A stretch of DNA of 64,000 nt from Arthrobacter yangruifuii. Lineage in GTDB: Bacteria > Actinomycetota > Actinomycetes > Actinomycetales > Micrococcaceae. Below the pieces are notes generated by a model that was given only the letters and a program-made list of their open reading frames with translations, was not told the DNA's origin and made no database searches. The stretch's first letter is position 1. Each line of letters opens with the position of its first letter. The translations under genes were made by a program, and so were the position numbers. Shown here one piece after another: positions 58,176 to 64,000 of this stretch. Where the stretch lies: NCBI RefSeq assembly GCF_009192775.1, contig NZ_VTFX01000004.1:1-64000 (forward strand). Direction: 5' to 3'.

Positions 58176-59048
58176 ATGTACCGCTTCCTGCTTTCGCCGC
58201 GCTGGGTTGGCTGGCTGGTCCTCGTCTGCATCCTGGCAGCAGCCTGCGTTGGTCTGGGCAGGTGGCAGATGGACCGCCGCGAGGCATCCCTGGCCGACAG
58301 CGCCCGGATTGAGTCCAACTACGACGCCGCACCCGTGCCCTACGACGAGGCTCAAAAGTACTTCGACGAGTACGACGAAAACGCTGAATGGCTGCCGGTG
58401 ACGCTGGAGGGTACGTACGACTCCGCCGAGCAGCGCATTATCCGCAACCGCCCGCTCAAGGGACGGCCCGGCTACGAGGTCCTGTTGCCGCTGAAGCTCG
58501 ACGACGGGACCAGCGTGGCGGTCAACCGCGGCTGGCTGCCCATCGGTGATGACAAAGCCGGCAGGCCGGACAGCATCCCTGCCGCGCCCGAGGGACGGGT
58601 CAGCGTGGTGGCACGGATCAAGCCGTCAGAGCCCACCCTGTCCCGCGGGGCGCCCGAAGGACAGCTGGCCTCCATCGATCTGGGCGCCTTCGCCGAACAG
58701 CTGGACTATCCGCTGCACCGGGGTTCCTATGCCCTGATGGCCAGCGAGGACCCGGGAGCCGCCGTCGTACCCGAAAGCGCACCCCGGCCGGAGGTGGACG
58801 AGGGGCTGCACCTTTCCTACGGACTGCAGTGGTACGGATTCGCGCTGATGATGTTCATTGGCCTGGGCTATGCGGCCCGGCAGGAAGCCCTTAACCGTTA
58901 CTACGACGGCATTGACGATGACGACGAGGATGAGGACGACATCATTGCCGCCCACCCCGCCCCGTCCCGGCGTCGGCCGCCGCGGAAGAAGCGCGGCCCG
59001 ACGGGCGAAGAGGAAGAGGACGCGATTCTGGACGCCCAGGGCTTCTAG
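58176..59048 (+). CDS. SURF1-family cytochrome c oxidase assembly protein
   Basis: The 290-residue membrane protein helps assemble the haem-copper oxidase. It has an N-terminal membrane helix (about residues 6-24, GWLVLVCILAAACVGLGRWQMDRR), a large outer loop with PVTLEGTYDSAEQRIIRNRPLKGRPGYEVLLPL and AVNRGWLPIG, and a second helix (about 213-232, LQWYGFALMMFIGLGYAARQ). The C-terminal cytoplasmic tail is acidic then basic (DDDDEDEDD, RRRPPRKKRG). The ATG is directly after the stop of the Cys-rich gene. A strong terminator follows 20 bases after its stop. Confidence 0.91.
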   Translation: MYRFLLSPRWVGWLVLVCILAAACVGLGRWQMDRREASLADSARIESNYDAAPVPYDEAQKYFDEYDENAEWLPVTLEGTYDSAEQRIIRNRPLKGRPGYEVLLPLKLDDGTSVAVNRGWLPIGDDKAGRPDSIPAAPEGRVSVVARIKPSEPTLSRGAPEGQLASIDLGAFAEQLDYPLHRGSYALMASEDPGAAVVPESAPRPEVDEGLHLSYGLQWYGFALMMFIGLGYAARQEALNRYYDGIDDDDEDEDDIIAAHPAPSRRRPPRKKRGPTGEEEEDAILDAQGF

Positions 59049-59068
59049 GACCGCGTGCCCAGGACGCA

Positions 59069-59110
59069 CTAAACGGCCCTGCTCCGATGGGAGCAGGGCC
59101 GTTTAGTTTT
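59069..59110 (+). terminator. Rho-independent terminator after SURF1
   Basis: A perfect 17-bp stem (arms 59069-59085 and 59090-59106) with a GATG loop is followed by TTTT. It lies 20 bases after the SURF1 stop; being symmetric with AAAC at the other end, it could also serve the convergent ABC-F gene, whose stop is at 59160. Confidence 0.88.
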
Positions 59111-59159
59111 GAAGCAGATTCAGTTGTGACGCGGCATTCAGTTGTGCCGGCGGCTCCGG

Positions 59160-60758
59160 CTAGGCCAGGGTCACCAGGTCAAGGTAGTTCTCGTTCCAGT
59201 GGTCCTCGTCGCCGTCGGGCAGCAGAACCACGCGTTCCGGGTTCAGGGCTGCAACGGCGCCTTCATCGTGGCTGACCATCACCACGGCTCCCGTGTAGTT
59301 GCTCAGGGCACCCAGGATTTCCGCACGCGAGGCGGGGTCCAGGTTGTTGGTGGGTTCGTCCAGCAGCAGGACGTTGGCGGAGGAGGCCACGATGGTGGCC
59401 AGCGCCAGCCGGGTCTTCTCACCGCCGGACAGGACGCCGGCCTTCTTCTCGACGTCGTCGCCGCTGAACATGAACGAGCCCAGCACGCTGCGGACCTCGG
59501 CGTCGTCCATATCCGGAGCGGACGAGCGCATGTTTTCCAGCACCGTCCGGTTCGTGTCCAGGGTCTCGTGCTCCTGGGCATAGTAGCCCACCTTGAGGCC
59601 GTGTCCGGCAATGACCTTTCCGGTGTCCGGCTTGTCCACGCCGGCCAGCATCCGCAGCAGGGTGGTCTTACCGGCACCGTTGAGGCCCAGGATCACCACC
59701 TTCGAGCCGCGGTCGATGGCCAGGTCCACATCGGTGAAGATCTCCAGCGAGCCGTAGCTTTTGCTCAGACCCTCGGCCATCATCGGGGTCTTGCCGCAGG
59801 GGGCCGGATCCGGGAAGCGCAGGGCCGCAACGCGGTCGGTGGCGCGGACGGCGTCGAGGCCGCCCATCAGGCGGTCTACGCGCTTGAGCATGCTCTGAGC
59901 TGCGGAGGCACCGGAGGCACGCGCCTTCATCTTGTTGGCCTGGGCCAGCAGGATGCCGGCCTTCTTCTCGGTGTTGGCACGTTCGCGTTTGCGGGCGCGC
60001 TCGTCGGTCTCACGCTGGATCTTGTAGCGCTTCCAGTCCATGTTGTAGATGTCGATGGTGGCGCGGTTGGCATCCAGGCTGAAGACCTTGTTGACCGTAG
60101 CTTCGAGCAGCTCGGTATCGTGGCTGATCACGATCAGGCCGCCGGTGTGGTTCTTCAGGAACTCGCGCAGCCAGGCGATGGAATCGGCGTCGAGGTGGTT
60201 GGTGGGCTCATCGAGGAGCATGGTGTCCGCATCCGAGTACAGGATCCGGGCCAGTTCCACACGGCGGCGCTGGCCGCCGGAAAGCGTGCTCAGCGGCTGG
60301 TTCAGCAGCCGGTCCGGCAGGGCCAGGTTGGCGCAGATGGTTGCTGCCTCGGACTCCGCTGCGTAGCCGCCGGCCGAGAGGAACTCGGACTCCAGCCGGT
60401 CATAACGGTTCATGGCCTTCTGCGAGATTTTCGGATCATCGCTGGCCATTTCATCCTGGCACTTCTTGAGCTGGGCGGAGACCTTGTCCAGTCCGCGCGC
60501 GGAGAGGATGCGGTCGCGGCCGAGCTGCTCCATGTCCGGAGTGCGCGGATCCTGCGGCAGGTAGCCGATTTCACCGACGCGCTTGACCGTACCTGCGGCG
60601 GGAAGCGTTTCCCCGGCGAGGACCTTGGTCAGGGTGGTCTTGCCGGCGCCGTTGCGGCCGACCAGCCCGATTTTGTCTCCCTTGTCAACACGGAATGAAA
60701 CCGCTTCCATGAGCAGCCGTGCGCCTGCACGCAGCTCGAGACCAGATACGGAAATCAC
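59160..60758 (-). CDS. ABC-F family ATPase (translation factor type)
   Basis: The 532-residue protein has two nucleotide-binding domains in one chain and no membrane part: Walker A GRNGAGKTTLTK and GLNGAGKTTLLR, signatures LSGGQRRRVELARIL and LSGGEKTRLALATI, and the charged interdomain linker (about residues 240-300, KIQRETDERARKRERANTEKK). ABC-F proteins act on the ribosomal E site, in quality control or antibiotic protection. It resembles the Uup/EttA-like housekeeping class rather than a resistance protein, but that cannot be settled by eye. GTG start at 60758 with AAAGG upstream. Confidence 0.92.
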   Translation of the reverse strand: MISVSGLELRAGARLLMEAVSFRVDKGDKIGLVGRNGAGKTTLTKVLAGETLPAAGTVKRVGEIGYLPQDPRTPDMEQLGRDRILSARGLDKVSAQLKKCQDEMASDDPKISQKAMNRYDRLESEFLSAGGYAAESEAATICANLALPDRLLNQPLSTLSGGQRRRVELARILYSDADTMLLDEPTNHLDADSIAWLREFLKNHTGGLIVISHDTELLEATVNKVFSLDANRATIDIYNMDWKRYKIQRETDERARKRERANTEKKAGILLAQANKMKARASGASAAQSMLKRVDRLMGGLDAVRATDRVAALRFPDPAPCGKTPMMAEGLSKSYGSLEIFTDVDLAIDRGSKVVILGLNGAGKTTLLRMLAGVDKPDTGKVIAGHGLKVGYYAQEHETLDTNRTVLENMRSSAPDMDDAEVRSVLGSFMFSGDDVEKKAGVLSGGEKTRLALATIVASSANVLLLDEPTNNLDPASRAEILGALSNYTGAVVMVSHDEGAVAALNPERVVLLPDGDEDHWNENYLDLVTLA

Positions 60759-60851
60759 TCAGTGGACCTTTCGAAGGTTTTGTCTTGCAGAAACGCTGCG
60801 CGGTGCGCGGGCCTTGAACGGTGGGAGTCCACCGAGGCGGGAAGGGTCACA

Positions 60852-60863
60852 ATGACCGGTCAT
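60852..60863. promoter_or_regulatory. 12-bp palindrome upstream of bioY
   Basis: ATGACCGGTCAT is a perfect palindrome in the 251-base gap between the ABC-F gene and bioY, about 95 bases from the ABC-F start and 147 from the bioY start. It may be an operator; it does not match the known biotin repressor boxes I can recall. The rest of this gap shows no gene. Confidence 0.4.
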
Positions 60864-61009
60864 GCAGGCCTGGTTGGCCGTAACAGCCTTTCCAGTCTAG
60901 CCGCCATAGCCCATTTGTAGAAAACCTCCAATGGAATCCCGCCGCAGCGCAGCTACTGTTCGAAACGTAATCGGGTCCGGTTTTCTTCCCCCTAAGGAAA
61001 AGTGCAGCC

Positions 61010-61741
61010 ATGAACAACACTTCGGCCGACGCGCCGCGCTCCGCCGCAGGGCCCGGCGGCACAGGCTCTCCCGATCCCCGGGTGCACTCCCGCGAGAACC
61101 TCCGGGCAGCTTCAGGGCCGGCTTCCGGGCGATCTTCGGGGCGACCTTCCCGGGGATCTTCCGGGCGCCGGCGGTGGACGTCGGCGGACCTGTCCCTGAT
61201 TGCCGTGTTCGCGGCCCTGACGGCGGTTTTCTCCGTCCTTCCCGGCGTGCCGCTGGGGGCCGGCGTCCCGATCACCCTGCAGACCCTTGCGGTGATGCTC
61301 ACGGGCATGCTCCTGGGGCCGTGGCGGGGAGCCGCCGCGGTGGGGCTCTTCCTCCTCGCCGGCCTGGCCGGTCTGCCGGTCTTCAGCGGGTTCAGCGGCG
61401 GCCTCGGCGTCCTTGCTGGTCCGTCGGTCGGCTATCTGCTGTCCTTCCCCGTGGCTGCCGCCGTCGCCGGGCTGCTGTCCGGACTGGTGCTGCGGCGTCC
61501 CCGGCGTGCCCGCGCCGTCCTGCTCTTTGCAGCGGCACTGGCCACGAGTTTCATTGTGGTGCATCCGGCCGGAATAGCCGGGCTGATGCTCAATGCCCAT
61601 CTGTCCTTCCCCGCAGCGCTGGCTGCGGACATGGCCTTCTGGCCCGGGGATGTCATCAAGAACGTGTTCGCCTCGGTGGTGGCGGTCAGCGTGTTCAAAG
61701 CCTTCCCGTCCATGGCAACCCCGGGGCGCGGTTCCCGCTGA
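61010..61741 (+). CDS. bioY: biotin transporter S component BioY
   Basis: The 243-residue membrane protein is the substrate-binding component of a biotin ECF transporter. It begins with a polar, Ser/Arg-rich extension of about 60 residues (ASGRSSGRPSRG) and then six membrane helices with the BioY marks DLSLIAVFAALTAVFSVLPGVPLG, GVPITLQTLAVMLTGMLLGP and FPAALAADMAFWPGDVIKNVFAS. ATG with AAGGAAAAG upstream. Its stop overlaps the bioM start by one base (TGATG), and bioN overlaps bioM by four, so the three are translated as a unit. The long N-terminal extension is unusual for BioY. Confidence 0.93.
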   Translation: MNNTSADAPRSAAGPGGTGSPDPRVHSRENLRAASGPASGRSSGRPSRGSSGRRRWTSADLSLIAVFAALTAVFSVLPGVPLGAGVPITLQTLAVMLTGMLLGPWRGAAAVGLFLLAGLAGLPVFSGFSGGLGVLAGPSVGYLLSFPVAAAVAGLLSGLVLRRPRRARAVLLFAAALATSFIVVHPAGIAGLMLNAHLSFPAALAADMAFWPGDVIKNVFASVVAVSVFKAFPSMATPGRGSR

Positions 61742-62442
61742 TGCCCGCCATCCTGCTGCAGAATGTCTCCGTGCTGCCCGCCGGCGGCGCGGCCGGCGAA
61801 CCGATCCTGCACCCGCTGTCGCTGGAGCTGCGTAACGCCCGCACCGCCGTCGTCGGCGCCAACGGCTCCGGCAAATCAACGCTTCTGAAACTGCTGAACG
61901 GCCTGGTCCTGCCGGACACCGGCAGCGTCAGCATCGACGGACTGGACACCGCCACGCAGGGGGCGGCCGTGCGAAGGCGCGTGGGGTTTGTCTTTACCGA
62001 TCCAATCTCGCAGCTGGTCATGCCCACCGGGCGGGACGACGTCGAGCTGTCCCTGCGGGCCTCCATCCGCAACCGCGGCCAGCGCCGCGCTGCCGCCGAG
62101 GCCCGGCTCGAGGCTCTTGGGCTGCTCGCGCTGGCGGACCGCAGCATCTACGACCTTTCCGGCGGGGAACGGCAGCTGATGGCACTGGCCTCCGTACTGG
62201 CCGTTGACCCTGCCGTACTCGTAGCGGACGAGCCCAGCACCCTGCTGGATCTGCGCAACACGGCACGGCTGCGGCGGGTCTTCGCCTCGCTCCCCCAGCA
62301 GGTCATCTACACCACCCATGACCTCGATTTCGCTGCCGATGCGGACCGCGTCCTGGTGATGGACAACGGTGCGGTGGTGTTCGACGGCGGCCCCCGGGAG
62401 GGCATAGCCGCCTACCGTGCGCTGGCGCTGGGGGTGCGGTGA
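61741..62442 (+). CDS. bioM: biotin ECF transporter ATPase BioM
   Basis: The 233-residue ATPase drives biotin uptake. It has Walker A GANGSGKSTLLKLLNG, Q-loop DPISQLVMPTGRDDV, signature DLSGGERQLMALASV, Walker B AVLVADEPSTLLDL and the H-loop YTTHDLDF. The Q-loop sequence resembles the CbiO/EcfA group that binds EcfT coupling helices. The ATG at 61741 shares its A with the bioY stop; the frame is open upstream within bioY but not ATPase-like. The stop overlaps the bioN GTG by four bases. With bioY and bioN it forms a complete dedicated biotin transporter. Confidence 0.94.
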   Translation: MPAILLQNVSVLPAGGAAGEPILHPLSLELRNARTAVVGANGSGKSTLLKLLNGLVLPDTGSVSIDGLDTATQGAAVRRRVGFVFTDPISQLVMPTGRDDVELSLRASIRNRGQRRAAAEARLEALGLLALADRSIYDLSGGERQLMALASVLAVDPAVLVADEPSTLLDLRNTARLRRVFASLPQQVIYTTHDLDFAADADRVLVMDNGAVVFDGGPREGIAAYRALALGVR

Positions 62443-63092
62443 GACGGGCGGCCGGCTCCGCGGATCTCCTGGGTGCCTACCGTCCGGGGAACTCGTGGCT
62501 CCACGCGGCACCGCTTGGGCTGAAGGCCGGCGCACTGGTGGTCCTGTCTGCGGCCGTGCTGGTGCTGCGGTCCCCCGCGGTGGTGGCGGCCGCAGCGGTC
62601 CTCGTGCTTACTGCTTATGCAACCGCGCACCTGCTGCGCGAATCCTGGCGGCCGCTGCGGTCCATGTGGCCTGTCCTGCTGCTTCTAGGGGCGTTCCAAT
62701 GGTGGGCGTCCGGGTGGGAGGCAGCATTGCTGGTTCCCGGCAACATTGCGCTCTGCGTAGCGGCTGCCCGGCTGCTGACACTGACCACTGCTCCGCAGGT
62801 GCTCATGGACGGGCTGGTGTCCCTGGCACGGCCGCTGCGGCAGCTGGGTGCGGATCCGGAGAGGTTCGGGCTGACCCTGGCGCTGATGCTGCGCAGCATT
62901 CCGTTCCTGCTGGGCTCGGCCAGGGATGTCCGGGAGTCGGCCATGGCACGCGGACTGGAGCGCAATCCCCGGGCGCTCACCGTTCCGGTGGCCATCCGGG
63001 CGCTCACCGTTCCGGTGGCCATCCGGGCGGTTGCCTATGCCCGGCAGACCGGCGATGCGCTGGCGGCGCGCGGAATCGGCGAAAGGATCTGA
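62439..63092 (+). CDS. bioN: biotin ECF transporter T component BioN
   Basis: The 217-residue membrane protein couples BioM to BioY. It has about five hydrophobic helices (GLKAGALVVLSAAVLVL, AAAAVLVLTAYATAHLL, MWPVLLLLGAFQWW) and the cytoplasmic coupling region with two Ala-Arg-Gly motifs at 170-172 (MARGLERNP) and 210-212 (AARGIGERI), which contact the ATPase in ECF transporters. Between them a nine-residue segment RALTVPVAI occurs twice in tandem (178-186 and 187-195), encoded by a perfect 27-bp repeat. GTG start overlaps bioM by four bases. The next gene starts 46 bases later. Confidence 0.9.
   Translation: MRRAAGSADLLGAYRPGNSWLHAAPLGLKAGALVVLSAAVLVLRSPAVVAAAAVLVLTAYATAHLLRESWRPLRSMWPVLLLLGAFQWWASGWEAALLVPGNIALCVAAARLLTLTTAPQVLMDGLVSLARPLRQLGADPERFGLTLALMLRSIPFLLGSARDVRESAMARGLERNPRALTVPVAIRALTVPVAIRAVAYARQTGDALAARGIGERI
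62971..63024 (+). repeat. perfect 27-bp tandem duplication inside bioN
   Basis: Two identical 27-base units lie at 62971-62997 and 62998-63024, in frame, duplicating nine residues of BioN between its two Ala-Arg-Gly motifs. Identity at all codon positions points to a recent duplication or an assembly artefact. Confidence 0.9.
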
Positions 63093-63107
63093 TCCCGGCG
63101 GAACTAA

Positions 63108-63124
63108 GGTTGCTGACGGCAACC
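63108..63124. repeat. 6-bp inverted repeat before the YpfJ-like gene
   Basis: GGTTGC and GCAACC flank a five-base spacer in the 46-base gap after bioN. It could end the bioYMN message or be an operator for the next gene, whose putative -10 starts three bases later. Confidence 0.4.
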
Positions 63125-63126
63125 GA

Positions 63127-63132
63127 TAACCT
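63127..63132 (+). promoter_or_regulatory. putative leaderless -10 box (YpfJ-like gene)
   Basis: TAACCT ends six bases before the ATG at 63139. The spacer AAGGGA could also act as a ribosome site at short distance, so the leaderless call is uncertain. Confidence 0.35.
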
Positions 63133-63138
63133 AAGGGA

Positions 63139-64000
63139 ATGAGTTTCAATAACAACGCCCGCCTGGATTCCTCCCGGGTCAGCGACCGGCGCGGCAAAGG
63201 AAAAGGTATTGCCGTAGGCGGAGGACTGGGCGGCGGCCTGCTGCTGATCCTGTCCCTGTTCTTCGGATCGGATGTGATTGACGGGCTTGGCCTCAGCGAG
63301 GGTTCCGGCACAGCTGCAGGCCAGGCGCAATCCGAGAGTATTGACACGTGCCTGAACGGCCAGGACGCCAATGAACGGCTGGATTGCCGCATTCTGGGGA
63401 CCGCCGAAAGCCTCGACAGCTTCTGGGAGCCGTATCTGGCCGATTCCGGCTTGACCTACACAGAACCTGGCGTGGTGCTCTTTACCGACCAGACCAGCAC
63501 CGGCTGCGGCTCCGCCACCAGCGCCGTCGGCCCGTTCTACTGCCCTGCCGACGAGCAGACCTACTACGACACGGCGTTCTTCTCCGATCTGGTCACGAGC
63601 TACGGGTCCTCCGGAGGTCCGCTGGCGCAGGAATACGTGGTTGCGCATGAGTTTGGCCACCATATCCAGCAGATCACCGGCTCCAGTGCCGGCCGGAATG
63701 CGGATCCGCAGGGCGCCGACTCCGCTTCCGTCCGTACAGAGCTGCAGGCCGACTGCTACGCAGGCCTGTGGGCCCGCCATGCGGCCTCGCAGCCTGCTCC
63801 GGGATCGGACGAGCCTTTCCTGGCGCCGTTTACGGAAACAGACATCAGCGATGCACTTTCGGCCGCCTCTGCAGTGGGAGACGACCGGATCCAGGCGTCA
63901 GCTACGGGACAGGTGAATCCGGAAAGCTGGACCCACGGCTCCAGCGCCCAGCGCCAGTCCTGGTTCCTGGCCGGGTACAACGACGGCGGCAGCCTGGAAA
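63139..64000 (+). CDS. ypfJ: neutral zinc metallopeptidase, YpfJ-like (3' end outside window)
   Basis: Only the first 287 codons are present; the frame is open to the window end without a stop. The product starts MSFNNNARLDSSRVSDRRGKGKG, has one membrane helix (about residues 26-43, VGGGLGGGLLLILSLFFG) and then an outer domain with zinc motif HEFGH at 170-174 (VVAHEFGHHIQQITG), ELQADCYAGLWARHA with the third ligand Glu and four Cys before the active site. This is the YpfJ/DUF neutral zinc metallopeptidase family, usually about 290-300 residues, so nearly all of the gene is here. Substrate unknown. Confidence 0.9.
   Translation, partial: MSFNNNARLDSSRVSDRRGKGKGIAVGGGLGGGLLLILSLFFGSDVIDGLGLSEGSGTAAGQAQSESIDTCLNGQDANERLDCRILGTAESLDSFWEPYLADSGLTYTEPGVVLFTDQTSTGCGSATSAVGPFYCPADEQTYYDTAFFSDLVTSYGSSGGPLAQEYVVAHEFGHHIQQITGSSAGRNADPQGADSASVRTELQADCYAGLWARHAASQPAPGSDEPFLAPFTETDISDALSAASAVGDDRIQASATGQVNPESWTHGSSAQRQSWFLAGYNDGGSLE

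Noticed and set aside
1-64000. Phage, transposon, toxin-antitoxin or defence island
   Set aside because: No integrase, transposase, restriction, toxin-antitoxin or CRISPR gene was found; gene content and order look like core chromosome.

Overview
The window is high-GC, gene-dense chromosomal DNA from an actinobacterium, most likely a member of the Micrococcaceae (Arthrobacter or a close relative). The evidence is a complete Pup-proteasome locus with a fused pafBC gene, a mycothiol ligase (mshC), a polyprenol-phosphate mannose synthase, the divergent glgA/glgC pair, and mixed GTG/ATG starts with many putative leaderless promoters. I see no phage, insertion sequence, CRISPR array, rRNA operon or plasmid function. 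The DNA looks like core chromosome; the genus is inferred from gene content, not from a search.

Layout. 1-20.7 kb (all minus strand): polyprenol-P-mannose synthase, a YtcJ-like amidohydrolase, the Ski2-like helicase HelY, TatC and TatA, a small membrane protein, PafBC, two FKBP isomerases, then the pupylation cluster (pafA, prcA, prcB, pup, dop, mpa) and trmI, an M50 protease and a HAD phosphatase. Gene order follows the mycobacterial Rv2092c-Rv2118c region. 20.8-27 kb: PAC2-family protein (+), mshC, uppP, small hypotheticals, an acyl-CoA dehydrogenase and an M20 peptidase. 27.2-30.6 kb (+): tRNA-Leu(GAG) with a strong terminator, a CNNM/CBS protein, an APC permease and a universal stress protein. 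30.6-32.2 kb: a YciI-like protein and an orphan kynureninase. 32.3-38.9 kb: a lipid module of MaoC-type hydratase, FabG4-type reductase and thiolase (-) divergent from a TetR regulator and a long acyl-CoA dehydrogenase (+), with nested palindromes between them. 38.9-41.5 kb: glgA/glgC. 41.6-50 kb: a zinc-ribbon SDR protein, a P-type Ca2+-type ATPase, a YeiH-family membrane protein behind three 25-bp repeats, and aminopeptidase N. 50-57.4 kb: cupin, lipoate ligase family protein, L31 type B with a structured leader, a lipoprotein, a SpoU methyltransferase, an ABC ATPase, serB and two SDR genes including fabG. 57.4-64 kb: DUF3099 protein, a small Cys-rich protein and SURF1; an ABC-F ATPase; the bioYMN biotin transporter; and a YpfJ-like zinc peptidase cut off by the window end.

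How it works together. The first third links tagging and degradation of proteins with Pup (PafA ligates, Dop deamidates Pup and depupylates, Mpa unfolds, PrcA/PrcB degrade) to the DNA-damage activator PafBC and the Tat exporter. Later blocks supply glycogen synthesis, fatty-acid metabolism, mycothiol, cell-wall lipid carrier recycling and biotin uptake. I found no clear new multi-gene system. The best candidates for undescribed biology are the zinc-ribbon SDR protein without the usual catalytic Tyr, the FKBP pair and small membrane protein embedded in the proteasome locus, the triple 25-bp repeat before the YeiH gene, a candidate L31 leader RNA, and about eleven leaderless start sites sharing a TANNNT box.
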